Below, one piece after another: positions 42,691 to 51,579 of a DNA stretch of 64,000 bases (its first letter is position 1; every line of letters begins with the position of its first letter). Source of the stretch: Spirochaetales bacterium Spiro_12 (GTDB lineage Bacteria; Spirochaetota; Spirochaetia; Treponematales; Rectinemataceae); contig LVBN01000048.1 in the NCBI GenBank assembly GCA_001603165.1, positions 29,480 through 93,479 of the forward strand. Direction: 5' to 3'. Both the position numbers and the translations under genes were made by a program. Below the pieces are notes generated by a model that was given only the letters and a program-made list of their open reading frames with translations, had not been told where the DNA came from and did no database searches.

Positions 42691-42732
42691 TTGACAAGCA
42701 TGACCAATGGTCATTAAATGACCATTGGTCAT
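42691..42732 (+). promoter_or_regulatory. Promoter with double TetR operator
   Basis: TTGACA at 42691-42696 is followed by two 15-bp palindromes, ATGACCAATGGTCAT (42700-42714) and ATGACCATTGGTCAT (42718-42732). Their centres are 18 bp apart and they cover the likely -10 (TTAAAT). They lie just before the TetR gene, a classic autoregulatory arrangement. Confidence 0.85.
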
Positions 42733-42739
42733 ACAAAAT

Positions 42740-43408
42740 ATGGGTATCGAAGAAAGAAAAACGAGAGAGAGGGAAAATCGCCACGATCTCATTCTGCGCA
42801 AGGCAAAATCGCTTATCCTGGACCGGGGCGTCGGCTCCTTTTCAATGCAGGATATAGCCCAGGCCAGCGAATTGAGCAAGGCGACCCTTTATCTCTATTT
42901 CGAAAACAAGGAAGCCATTCTCGTCGAGATCCTGCAGGAAGCCCTTTCGGATTTCACCGAGCTGGCGAGACTCAGGATTCCCGTCGAAGGGACGGGACTT
43001 CAGGCGCTCCAGGCTCTCTGGGAAACCTATCTCGAACTCTTAGGCGAGTCCCAGGACCTGGTGGTGCTCACCGGCATAAAGAACTACCTGGATCCGGAAT
43101 TTCCCTTCGGAGACGTTCAAGCATCCGAAAAATTCGCCAGGACGACCGCAGGACTGGTGGATCTGATCGAATCCCTTTTGCGCAGAGGCATGGAGGACGG
43201 ATCGATCTACCGGAGCGAGGATCCCGAACGACAGGCCCGCACCGTAATAATGTTCGCCACCTCGGTGATCGATACCATCAGTCGCGTTCCCCGCCCCCGC
43301 AGAGATACGGCGCTCATGCGCGATGGGATGAGAGAGACCTTCGAGCTAATTCTGCGGGCTTTGGCATCGGACAAGGTGGATCGTTCGACGCTCCGGCTTT
43401 CCCTATGA
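42740..43408 (+). CDS. TetR-family transcriptional repressor
   Basis: A 222-residue regulator. The N-terminal HTH reads MQDIAQASELSKATLYLYFENKEAIL, a typical TetR recognition helix. The C-terminal helical ligand domain has no assignable ligand. ATG 42740 was chosen; the frame can be extended to TTG 42725, which lies inside the second operator. It probably represses itself and the RND/LolA-like/barrel operon 60 bp downstream. The inducer may be a lipid or amphiphile, by analogy with other TetR proteins next to exporters. Confidence 0.93.
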   Translation: MGIEERKTRERENRHDLILRKAKSLILDRGVGSFSMQDIAQASELSKATLYLYFENKEAILVEILQEALSDFTELARLRIPVEGTGLQALQALWETYLELLGESQDLVVLTGIKNYLDPEFPFGDVQASEKFARTTAGLVDLIESLLRRGMEDGSIYRSEDPERQARTVIMFATSVIDTISRVPRPRRDTALMRDGMRETFELILRALASDKVDRSTLRLSL

Positions 43409-43468
43409 AGCACTGGTTTTTGACCCCACAAAGGACCGACAACCCTCCTGACATCAGAGGATAGCAGT

Positions 43469-46252
43469 ATGGAAAAACTTTTTAGGCATCCCCGGTGGAT
43501 CGTGGTCATCGTGAGCATAATCACGGTGTTTTTCGCCCTACAGATTCCCAAAGCCACGCTGGACAACAACAATTTTCGCTTCGTACCCGACAACGATCCC
43601 GAGCTTTTGGGCATGAAGTCCGTGAACGAAAGTTTCGGAAGCCAGCTCTTCATCCTGGTGGGCTTGGAGCGGAAGCACGGCACCGTGCTGGACGCCGAAT
43701 TCATCGGAAAACTTCGGGACTTCAGCGCAAAACTCTCGGAAATACCCATTGTCGCCTCCATCACTTCCTTGAGTTCCACGGACTATCTCACCGGCCGTGG
43801 GGATTCGATAATCGCGGAACCCCTGGTCCCCGAATCCTACTCCGGCAGTCGCCGGGAGATAGCCGAACTCAAGGAGAGGATTCTCAGCTGGGATCTGTAT
43901 AAGGGTTCCCTGGTGTCCGAGGATTTCTCCAGCACCCAGGTTTTAGTGTACCTCGGCACATCCGCCGAGGACGCCGGCTCTCCCGAGGTCGTGGCTGTAC
44001 ACCGCTCCATCAAGCGCATCGCCGGCGAGGTTGGTTTTCCCGATACCAGGCTGTACATAACAGGCATGCCGGTCTTCAGCTCGGTGGTGAACGACGCCAT
44101 GGAAGAAGATTTGGTAGTGCTTATTCCCCTGGTTGTCTTCGTGGTCATCCTCGTCCTCTTTCTCTCTTTCAGGCGTTTCAGCGGAGTCGTCCTCCCCCTG
44201 CTTACGGTCCTCGTCTCATCGATCTGGGCTATCGGCGCCATGGCGCTGCTGGGAGTGAAGCTATCCATTCTCTCCACGGTACTCCCGGTCATCCTGGTAG
44301 CGGTGGGGAGCGCCTATGGCATCCATGTGGTGAGTCATTACTACGACGAGCTGGCGGAGAAAAAAACCCTGAACCAGGAAGAACACAGGGCTCTGGTGCT
44401 GGCGGTGCTGAAACGAATAGGCAATCCCGTACTCCTCGCGGCTCTTACCACCTTGGCGGGTTTTATCTCCTTGAGCTTTTCCAAGGTGGCCCCGATTTTC
44501 GAATTCGGCATTTTCGCCAGCTTTGGCGTGCTGGTAGCCTTCGTCGTATCCCTTACCCTGGTACCGGCCATCATGATCATCAGAGGCCCGGCGAGCAAGC
44601 TTCCCCGCTTCAGAATCACCGAAATGAAGCCAGGCCAGGAAGATCCCTTGAGTGGCGCCATCGCCGATGCCCTGGGCCATGTTTCCACTAAAAAGCGGAG
44701 CATCCTCGCCTTGGGGCTTCTTGTCATCCTGGTATCGGTTTTTTCCCTGGGGCGCCTGGTCATCGACAACGTCCTGGTGGAGTATTTCAAGCCCGATACC
44801 GATGTGGTGCTCTCCGACCGATTCATCAGGGACAAGTTCGGCGGCTCCAAGTCCGTGAGCCTGGTGCTGAGCTCCGAGGAACCCGGCGGAGTTTTGCGCC
44901 CCGATGTGTTAGGCGCCATGGACGGCCTGGCGACCTATCTCCGCACATCAGTACCCGAGGTGGGCAAGACCACGGGCTTTACCGACATGATCAAGCGGGT
45001 CAATCAGGTATTCAACGTGGATGAGAGTCCCGATGGCTTGAAACCCAGGGCGGAGGAACTTTCTCCCCGTTCCGGCGAGGGCTCCTCCGATGACGGGCTG
45101 CCGTCTTTCGGGTTTGGCGCTGTCGAGGAAAGCCAGGCCGGTTCCGGCGACGAAACGCTGCCCGCCTTCGGATTTTCCGATTTCGGGGCCCCCGCCCCCG
45201 AATCCAAGGGGTTCGCACAGGGGACAGAGGAGTCCAGGGTCGCCGGCTCCGTCCCGACGGGTACCAGCGGCGAAACCTTGAGCGATGCGATCGATAACTT
45301 GGACAAGCTCGCTTTGGTGGCCCTTCTCGATAAGGCCTTGACCGAGAGCGACGGGGAAACGCGGAGCGCCGCCGACCTGGTGGAAAACCTCGCCAGGCTC
45401 ACCAACTACAAGGGCAGGGCCTACTACGAAATTCCCACCGACCCGGCTCGCTACGGAAAGAAGACCGACGAGGAACTGAGGCTGCTTATCTCCAACTATC
45501 TGGTGCTGCTCTCCGGCGATATAAGCGATTTCGCCGACGACCCCCTGGAACCTACATCGATTCGGATGCAGATCCAGCTCAAGACCGTGGGCCAGATAGA
45601 CACCAATAGGGCCGTGGCGGCCATACGGGCCTACATCGACGAGCGCTTCCCCAAGGACATCGAAGCGCGGATCGCCGGAGACGCCCTGGTGGAAGGCTCG
45701 CTCAACCGCCTGGTGGTGGAATCCCAGCTCAGCTCGGTGGCCATATCCCTGCTGATGGTCTTCATAATTCTTTCGGTGTTCTACCGCTCCGCCGTGGCCG
45801 GCCTCATCGGCCTGGTACCCCTGAGCATCACAATCCTGGTCAACTTCGCCGTGATGGCTCTGGCCGGTATCAAGCTCAACATAGGCACCGCCATGGTCTC
45901 GAGCATAGCCGTGGGTACCGGGATCGACTATACGATCCACTATATGGCGGCATTTCACCACGAATACCTGGCCACGGAGAACAAGAACAAATTTCTGAGG
46001 AGGACCTTCCTCACCTCGGGCAAGGCTATACTCTTCAATGCCGTTTCGGTGGGCGCGGGCTTCGCGGTTCTGGCCCTGTCCCAGTTCAACATACTGGCCG
46101 AACTGGGCATCCTCATCGCCCTGGCCATGGGCACGAGTTCCCTGGTGAGTCTTACCCTTTTGCCCGTTCTTCTCATGGTTACGAATCCAGCATTTATCCG
46201 TCGGCCCCTGCCCTCGGATAGGAAAATGGAAACTTTGGAGGCAGGAAAATGA
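43469..46252 (+). CDS. RND-superfamily (HAE3/MMPL-type) exporter
   Basis: A 927-residue inner-membrane transporter with two six-helix halves, each with a large periplasmic loop. The first half carries VGSAYGIHVVSHYYDE and the second VGTGIDYTIHYMAAFHHE, the proton-relay/GxD regions of COG1033 exporters. Between the halves a low-complexity Gly/Ser/Pro/Glu-rich insert (about residues 515-605) contains two near copies of LPSFGFGA / LPAFGFSDFGA. HAE3 members move lipids or hydrophobic molecules across the envelope. Its stop overlaps the next start (ATGA), and a LolA-like protein and beta-barrel follow, so the three likely form one trans-envelope route. The substrate is unknown. Confidence 0.92.
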   Translation: MEKLFRHPRWIVVIVSIITVFFALQIPKATLDNNNFRFVPDNDPELLGMKSVNESFGSQLFILVGLERKHGTVLDAEFIGKLRDFSAKLSEIPIVASITSLSSTDYLTGRGDSIIAEPLVPESYSGSRREIAELKERILSWDLYKGSLVSEDFSSTQVLVYLGTSAEDAGSPEVVAVHRSIKRIAGEVGFPDTRLYITGMPVFSSVVNDAMEEDLVVLIPLVVFVVILVLFLSFRRFSGVVLPLLTVLVSSIWAIGAMALLGVKLSILSTVLPVILVAVGSAYGIHVVSHYYDELAEKKTLNQEEHRALVLAVLKRIGNPVLLAALTTLAGFISLSFSKVAPIFEFGIFASFGVLVAFVVSLTLVPAIMIIRGPASKLPRFRITEMKPGQEDPLSGAIADALGHVSTKKRSILALGLLVILVSVFSLGRLVIDNVLVEYFKPDTDVVLSDRFIRDKFGGSKSVSLVLSSEEPGGVLRPDVLGAMDGLATYLRTSVPEVGKTTGFTDMIKRVNQVFNVDESPDGLKPRAEELSPRSGEGSSDDGLPSFGFGAVEESQAGSGDETLPAFGFSDFGAPAPESKGFAQGTEESRVAGSVPTGTSGETLSDAIDNLDKLALVALLDKALTESDGETRSAADLVENLARLTNYKGRAYYEIPTDPARYGKKTDEELRLLISNYLVLLSGDISDFADDPLEPTSIRMQIQLKTVGQIDTNRAVAAIRAYIDERFPKDIEARIAGDALVEGSLNRLVVESQLSSVAISLLMVFIILSVFYRSAVAGLIGLVPLSITILVNFAVMALAGIKLNIGTAMVSSIAVGTGIDYTIHYMAAFHHEYLATENKNKFLRRTFLTSGKAILFNAVSVGAGFAVLALSQFNILAELGILIALAMGTSSLVSLTLLPVLLMVTNPAFIRRPLPSDRKMETLEAGK

Positions 46253-47019
46253 AAAAACGCGTCGCTCTGCTTTTGACATTACTTTTCGTCACGGGTCTTC
46301 TCTGGGGCCAGAACGCCGAAGAAATAATGAAGCGTTCCCGAAACCGCATAGAGGCCAAGACGGTATCCACCCGGGCCAGGATGGTCATAAGCGCCAAGGA
46401 CGGAAGCAGCACAGAGCGCCTGGTGGATCAGTATAGCAGCACGGAAAAAGAAATCACCAAGACGGTGGTGGTTTTCCAGAAGCCTGCCAGCGTGGCCGGC
46501 ACCCGCTTTCTCACCATCGAAAACCCCGGCAAGGCCGCTGATCAGTGGATATACCTGCCCTCCCTGGGCAAGGTGCGGCGCATAGCCGCCAGCGAAGGTT
46601 CGGCCAGTTTCATGGGTACCGACCTCTCCTACGATGACCTCTCCTCGGCCGACAGGGATCCCGATCTGGACAGCTACCAGTTGCTTCGTGAGGAGAGCCT
46701 GGGCGGAAGACCTTGTTGGGTGATAGAAGCCAGGCCCAAGAGCAGGGACTACCAGTATTCCAAAATGCTGGGCTGGATCGACAAGGAAAACTACATCGCC
46801 TTGAAGATGGAACTCTACGACAAAAGGGGAAATCTGGCCAAGATCATGGAGATGGGCGAAATCAAGGATATTCAGGGCAGACTCACCCCCACCCTCACCA
46901 AGATGAGTAGTGTTCAGGCGGGCACATCGACCACGATCTACACCGAGATTATGAAATATGACGATCCGATACCCGCCGGCGTGTTCACCGAGCGCTTCCT
47001 GCTCACCGGCAGGCCTTAG
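46249..47019 (+). CDS. LolA-like outer-membrane lipoprotein-sorting protein
   Basis: A 256-residue periplasmic protein with a signal peptide (cleavage near LLWGQ). The body (about 20-256) has the curved beta-sheet pattern of COG2834: MKRSRNRIEAKTVSTRARM, RFLTIENPGKAADQWIYLPSLGKVRRI and GWIDKENYIALKMELYDKRGN. It would carry a lipid or lipidated cargo between the RND exporter and the outer membrane. Overlaps the RND gene by four bases. Confidence 0.9.
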   Translation: MKKRVALLLTLLFVTGLLWGQNAEEIMKRSRNRIEAKTVSTRARMVISAKDGSSTERLVDQYSSTEKEITKTVVVFQKPASVAGTRFLTIENPGKAADQWIYLPSLGKVRRIAASEGSASFMGTDLSYDDLSSADRDPDLDSYQLLREESLGGRPCWVIEARPKSRDYQYSKMLGWIDKENYIALKMELYDKRGNLAKIMEMGEIKDIQGRLTPTLTKMSSVQAGTSTTIYTEIMKYDDPIPAGVFTERFLLTGRP

Positions 47020-47031
47020 GAGGAGGAAAAT

Positions 47032-48369
47032 ATGAAAAAGCACCTTAAAATCTTTGTATCGTTCGCTCTTTTGTCGTTGCTGGTCTTCCTCGGCGCTCCC
47101 GCTCTTGGAGCCCAGGCTTTCGGATTCGGGGACAGCGAAGAGGAACCCGAGGGCGCGGCCGCGGGCGCTGGCCCGGCATCGATTGGCTCTGTGGTGGGCG
47201 GCGAGCTTTCCTTTAGTTTTTTGGGTTTCCCCGAAGAGTTGTTCGACGGAAACTTCACCAACAGCACGGTCCTGCCCGCGGCCGCGCTCTTTCTAAACGC
47301 CTCGGGCTCCAAAGTCGAAGCCCACGTGGCCCTCAAGCTCGACGAGGACCTGCTTGTGAACAGGCCCGGGGATATCCTCGACGAAGCCTGGCTGCGGATT
47401 TTCTCCGGACAAACCATTATCCAGGGCGGCCTCATGCGCCTCACCTGGGGACGGGCGGACAGCCTCAGCGTCCTGGACATTCTCAATCCAAAAGACTCAA
47501 GCGACCTCACCCTCCGGGACGAACAGGAGCGCAAGATTCCCGTTCCCATGCTGCGGGTAAACCAAGGCTTAGGCGCCGGCCTTACGGCCGAGCTCGCATA
47601 CCTCCCCTGGTTCGAAGGGAACAGGATAGCCATGAGCGGACCTTGGGTCGCCTCCCAAATGAAACCCTTTGTAAGCGCCACATTCAATACGCCGGCCACG
47701 AAGAGTTTTGACTACGGCCAGGCGGGCCTGCGCCTCAACGCGAGCCTCAGCGGTTTCGATCTGGGCACCCAGTATTTTTATGGCAGGCTTACAACGCCCT
47801 ATATCGATACCACCGACGCGGCGATGTATCTTCTGGGAGTCCCTGGCACGACAATAGACCTTGGCTACAATCCCTATCATCAAATCGGCGCCGATGCCGC
47901 CTTTGTGCTGGGAGGCTTTAATCTTAGGCTCGAAGCGGGAATCAATCTCACCGAGGACAGCGCGGGCACCGATCCCCTGGTATACAACCAGCACATCGTA
48001 TGGTCCGCGGGCTTCGATCGCGACCTCTTCGCCGGCATCAACCTCAATTTCCAATCCTCGGGCAAAGTGAGGCTCCGGCACGACAAGATCACCAGTCCCC
48101 TGGATATCGAATCAGGCACGGATATCACCTCGACCCAGCTAGCCGCCCTTCTCTCCCGTCCCTTCCTGCGGGACAGACTGAAAGTCGAGCTTCTGGGTAT
48201 TTTAGGCGCGGAGAAACTGGACTACATGATCGAACCCGGCCTGGTGCTGAGCGTCGGCGACGCCGAAATAGCCCTGCGGGGTCGTTACTTCGGGGGGGAC
48301 TCCGCGGGCGAACTCGGACAGTTCAACGACAAGAGCTATATAAGTCTTTCGTCGAAATACAAATTCTAG
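47032..48369 (+). CDS. Probable outer-membrane beta-barrel protein of the RND operon
   Basis: A 445-residue exported protein. Signal peptide about 1-24 (cleavage near LGAQA). A short acidic, Gly/Ala-rich linker is followed by a body of alternating amphipathic strands (QAGLRLNASLSGFDLGTQYFYG, GGFNLRLEAGINL). It ends in YISLSSKYKF with a terminal Phe, the usual outer-membrane insertion signal. It resembles DUF1302/alginate-type barrels in style but is not assigned to a named family. AGGAGG precedes the ATG. Last gene of the TetR-controlled operon. Confidence 0.8.
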   Translation: MKKHLKIFVSFALLSLLVFLGAPALGAQAFGFGDSEEEPEGAAAGAGPASIGSVVGGELSFSFLGFPEELFDGNFTNSTVLPAAALFLNASGSKVEAHVALKLDEDLLVNRPGDILDEAWLRIFSGQTIIQGGLMRLTWGRADSLSVLDILNPKDSSDLTLRDEQERKIPVPMLRVNQGLGAGLTAELAYLPWFEGNRIAMSGPWVASQMKPFVSATFNTPATKSFDYGQAGLRLNASLSGFDLGTQYFYGRLTTPYIDTTDAAMYLLGVPGTTIDLGYNPYHQIGADAAFVLGGFNLRLEAGINLTEDSAGTDPLVYNQHIVWSAGFDRDLFAGINLNFQSSGKVRLRHDKITSPLDIESGTDITSTQLAALLSRPFLRDRLKVELLGILGAEKLDYMIEPGLVLSVGDAEIALRGRYFGGDSAGELGQFNDKSYISLSSKYKF

Positions 48370-48395
48370 TTCAGCTCCTCGAAGCTTGTTAAAGG

Positions 48396-48432
48396 AGCGG
48401 TCGTCAGGGGACCCGGACGACCGCTTTTCTTT
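48396..48432 (+). terminator. Terminator of the RND operon
   Basis: AGCGGTCGTC pairs with GACGACCGCT around a 10-nt loop and is followed by TTTCTTT. Confidence 0.9.
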
Positions 48433-48505
48433 CTACGTTACCCTTCTTTTATTATGCTTCACCCACAACCAGGTCCGGGGAAGTAAAAAGCAAAAAGGCT
48501 CCCGC

Positions 48506-49573
48506 TCAAGCCGCCGGCACGATGATATTGTACAGCCCTTGCAGGCGCTCCATCACCAGGGGAAAGTCGCAACGCGCCAACTCCTCCACCTCCCCGTCGC
48601 ACTGCAGGGGCAGGCGTTCGGAATACCTCACCTCGATTCTATCGGCGTCGAAGTGCAGGACCTCGCGAATACCCTCGTGGAAACCCTTCTCTATCGATCC
48701 TTTGACCAGAAGCTTTCTGAAAAGACTGGTCTGGGAGACCGTGATCCCGTTGCGCTCGTCCGGCAAAATCCGCTTGTTCGAGCCATACTGCCTGTTGCCC
48801 GAAACGCCCAGGGCGACGAAAAGCCTGGGAGTCTCGCTCTCGTGCACGATCCCTCCCGCCGAATCCCAGGCCTTCAAACCGAGAGACACAACCTTGTAGG
48901 CCCTGTCGTAGAAAAGAGTGGCCACGTTCACCCAGAATTTATAGGAATCGCCGGGAAAGTGCGCCTTCAATTTATTGGTGCGGTCCGCAACGTAGGCATC
49001 CAGGCCCACGCTGGCGATATTGAAGGCCCAAAGAGGAGCCTTGCCCCCATCCTCGGCCGGCCGCACCTGTATTGCGGGTCTGCGCTCCAGGGCAAGGGGC
49101 CCTAAAAAACGCCCTAATGCGGCGACCAGATTTCTCCCCTCCGAACCGTCGTTGCCCGTTCCCATGGGAAGCCTCAAAAGACCGAAACGATCTTTCTGGT
49201 CCTCGGGCAGGCGCACGAGACGCTCGGCGGTCTCCAGGCTGGTGCCATCGCCCCCCGCGGTCATGATTATATGCAGCGAGTCTCTGCCGTTGGCGCTGGA
49301 GCGCTCCAGTACCCGCTGGGCTATGGCGGCCGCGTGACCGCAGCGCTCGGTTCGGTGAAGGTGTACCTGTGACTCCTCGGCCCGGAGCGGAAGAGCCAGG
49401 GCTTCCTGCACTACCCGATTGAGTTCGCGTTTTCTCTTGCCGGCGAAACGACGACGCTTGAAACCGCCCGCATTAGGGTTGGCGATTATGTCCACCACGA
49501 GTTTTCTGCCGGGGAAGGAGGGAGAATGGCTTAAGATCGCGCGCACACCCTCGGCCAGGTCTTCAGGCTTCAT
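48506..49573 (-). CDS. Diacylglycerol kinase-like lipid kinase (YegS/DgkB type)
   Basis: A 355-residue soluble lipid kinase. NPNAG near residue 32, the nucleotide loop TAGGDGTSLE at about 105, and the PMGTGNDGSE motif at about 136 define the DAGK catalytic domain. The C-terminal beta-rich domain ends with RYSERLPLQCDGEVEEL, as in DgkB/YegS. It would phosphorylate diacylglycerol or a related lipid, which fits the neighbouring envelope genes. It lies after the convergent RND operon terminator and 115 bp from the sugar ABC operon. Confidence 0.88.
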   Translation of the reverse strand: MKPEDLAEGVRAILSHSPSFPGRKLVVDIIANPNAGGFKRRRFAGKRKRELNRVVQEALALPLRAEESQVHLHRTERCGHAAAIAQRVLERSSANGRDSLHIIMTAGGDGTSLETAERLVRLPEDQKDRFGLLRLPMGTGNDGSEGRNLVAALGRFLGPLALERRPAIQVRPAEDGGKAPLWAFNIASVGLDAYVADRTNKLKAHFPGDSYKFWVNVATLFYDRAYKVVSLGLKAWDSAGGIVHESETPRLFVALGVSGNRQYGSNKRILPDERNGITVSQTSLFRKLLVKGSIEKGFHEGIREVLHFDADRIEVRYSERLPLQCDGEVEELARCDFPLVMERLQGLYNIIVPAA

Positions 49574-49630
49574 GAGGACAAGAATATAGCGTTAAAAAGA
49601 CTCTGTCCATGGACCCCTCCTCCCGCGCCG

Positions 49631-49660
49631 GCGCGGTTCCGCGCGGTTCCGCGCGGTCCC
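49631..49660. repeat. Three tandem copies of a 10-bp unit
   Basis: GCGCGGTTCC occurs twice, followed by GCGCGGTCCC, in the short gap between the lipid kinase gene and the last permease gene. Confidence 0.9.
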
Positions 49661-49688
49661 AGGGCGACGTCAGACCGGCTCTTGTCCC

Positions 49689-50504
49689 TCAACCCTTCAC
49701 CGCGCCCATGGTCAGGCCCTTCACCACATACTTCTGGAATATCATGGTGAGGATGATGGCGGGGGTCATGATGGCCACCGCGGCGGCCATCACCGCCCCC
49801 CAATCCACCTCGGCGTAGGAAACGAAGTTGTATACCGCTATAGGCAAGGTCTTTGTCTTTTCCATGCTCAAGACCTGGGAGAACATGAAGTTGTTCCAGG
49901 AAAATATGAAGGAAAGGGTGATGGAGGTTACGATGCCGGGGGTGGCGATAGGCAATATGATGGATAGGAATGCTTTTTGCCTCGTCGCGCCATCCACCAT
50001 GGCCGACTCCTCCATCTCCAGGGGAATGCTCTCGAAATAGCTGGACATTATCCATACGACGATCGGCAGCGCGATGAGCATATGGGAGAGAATGAGGGCC
50101 ACATAGGAGTCCATAAGTCTAAGCCGGGAGAAAATGATGTACCAGGGCATGAGAAAGGAAATACCCGGCATGAGCCTGGCGACAAGGATGAAAACCGAAA
50201 GTTTTTTCTGCTTGAAGCGAGCTATGGAATAGGCGGCGGGCAGGCCTAACAGGAGAGAAAAGCCAACGGCGCACAAGCCCACGATCAGCGAATTCTTGAA
50301 GTACCTGAGAAAGTTCTGCTCGGCGAATACCCGTATGTAGTTGTCTATAATGGGAGAGAAAATGATCCTCGGCGGCCAGGCGACGATATCCACCTGGGTC
50401 TTGAATGAGGAGCTGAGCATCCACAGAAAGGGGAAAAGCACGGGGACAGCGATGCAAAGCATGAGGAGGAAAAACAGTATTCGTTTTGTCGCGCTTGTTC
50501 TCAT
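49689..50504 (-). CDS. CUT1-type sugar ABC transporter permease (MalG-like)
   Basis: A 271-residue inner-membrane permease with six hydrophobic helices. The EAA coupling loop is EESAMVDGATRQKAFLSIILP at about residues 181-201. The start is typical of MalG-type subunits (hydrophobic TM1 then FPFLWMLSSSFK). It pairs with the MalF-like permease encoded just upstream and the binding protein at 51580. No ATPase gene is in the cluster, so a shared MsmK-type ATPase elsewhere is expected. Confidence 0.93.
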   Translation of the reverse strand: MRTSATKRILFFLLMLCIAVPVLFPFLWMLSSSFKTQVDIVAWPPRIIFSPIIDNYIRVFAEQNFLRYFKNSLIVGLCAVGFSLLLGLPAAYSIARFKQKKLSVFILVARLMPGISFLMPWYIIFSRLRLMDSYVALILSHMLIALPIVVWIMSSYFESIPLEMEESAMVDGATRQKAFLSIILPIATPGIVTSITLSFIFSWNNFMFSQVLSMEKTKTLPIAVYNFVSYAEVDWGAVMAAAVAIMTPAIILTMIFQKYVVKGLTMGAVKG

Positions 50505-50513
50505 GCCTTCCTC

Positions 50514-51392
50514 CTATAGCTCGAAGCGCTTGCGCAGCGCCATTATTCCAAGGCTGAAAGCCAGGACAAGAAGAAACAAAAAGACGAGAATCACCGAGGA
50601 CTGTCCCATGCGGAAGTATTCGAAGGAATACTTATAGGCCATGACGTTGAGCGTTTCCGAAGAATAGCCCGGACCGCCGCCTGTCATGGCGTAGATGATG
50701 TCGTATGTTTTCAGGGCGTCGACGGTACGCAAGATCATGGCGGTGAGGAGGGTTGGGCTGATCATGGGAAGGGTGATTTTACGGAATATCTGGAAGGCGT
50801 TGGCACCATCCACTTTTGCCGACTCGTAGGGTTCCTGGGAAAGGCCGGCGAGCCCGGCGAGGACAATAAGCGCTATCATCGGGGTCCACTGCCAAATATC
50901 CACCAGAGCCAGGGAGGGTATGACCGATCGGGCGCTGGATACCCAGGCCGCCCTGGGCAGCCCGAAAAGGCTGAGCGCGTAATTGGCCAATCCGATGGTG
51001 GGGTCGAAGAAAAGATTCCAAACTATGCCTATGGCCACAGGCGTGGCCACCAGAGGTAGAAGGAGAATGAGCTTCATCATGGATTTGCCCTTGAATTCCC
51101 TGTTCAGCAGAAGGGCGACGGCCAAGCCCAGGACCGTTTCCACCACGACGGCGATGGCGGTAAAAGAAAAGGTCCTCCCGATGGCCTCCAGAAATCGGGG
51201 CTCCCTGAGAACCCGGGCGTAGGATTTGAAGCCGACGAGACTCAAGGGCATGCCCGAGGTGAGATTCCAGTTGGTAAAACTCAAAAACAAGGTATAGACC
51301 ACCGGGAAGAGCATCATGACGACGATGAAGAGCACCGCCGGCAAGGGAAAGATTATTCTGAAATGCCGTTCGATAAAGCTGCTTTTCGCCAT
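50514..51392 (-). CDS. CUT1-type sugar ABC transporter permease (MalF/UgpA-like)
   Basis: A 292-residue permease with six helices. The EAA motif YESAKVDGANAFQIFRKITLP is at about residues 195-215. The N-terminal FPVVYTLFLSFTNWNL is typical of MalF/UgpA subunits. The MalG-like gene follows 9 bp later. The preceding gap (51393-51579) contains two hairpins. Confidence 0.93.
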   Translation of the reverse strand: MAKSSFIERHFRIIFPLPAVLFIVVMMLFPVVYTLFLSFTNWNLTSGMPLSLVGFKSYARVLREPRFLEAIGRTFSFTAIAVVVETVLGLAVALLLNREFKGKSMMKLILLLPLVATPVAIGIVWNLFFDPTIGLANYALSLFGLPRAAWVSSARSVIPSLALVDIWQWTPMIALIVLAGLAGLSQEPYESAKVDGANAFQIFRKITLPMISPTLLTAMILRTVDALKTYDIIYAMTGGGPGYSSETLNVMAYKYSFEYFRMGQSSVILVFLFLLVLAFSLGIMALRKRFEL

Positions 51393-51490
51393 CTGCTCCT
51401 CCTACGCCGCCGTCGCGAACCATAATGAGCGAATTCTCAAAGTCGGCCAACTTTAGAAAATTTCCACATGAAATGAACTATAGACTATTC

Positions 51491-51524
51491 CGCCCCGGAG
51501 TTGTGCACCCAAGGCTCCGGGGCG
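51491..51524. repeat. Hairpin in the binding protein-permease gap
   Basis: CGCCCCGGAG pairs perfectly with CTCCGGGGCG. It lies next to a second hairpin at 51537-51560. Confidence 0.8.
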
Positions 51525-51536
51525 AGCGGGGAAAAG

Positions 51537-51560
51537 GAGCGCGGCCTGACGGCCGCGCTC
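51537..51560 (-). terminator. Attenuator-like hairpin after the sugar-binding protein gene
   Basis: GAGCGCGGCC and GGCCGCGCTC pair around a 4-nt loop. On the minus strand CTTTTC follows, 20 bp after the binding protein stop. It may reduce read-through into the permeases, giving excess binding protein. Confidence 0.6.
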
Positions 51561-51579
51561 AGATCGTACGACGCCTGAA

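Noticed and set aside
44948..46279. A 443-codon minus-strand frame over the RND gene
   Set aside because: It is antisense to two membrane halves with conserved RND motifs; composition is that of a reverse-complement shadow.
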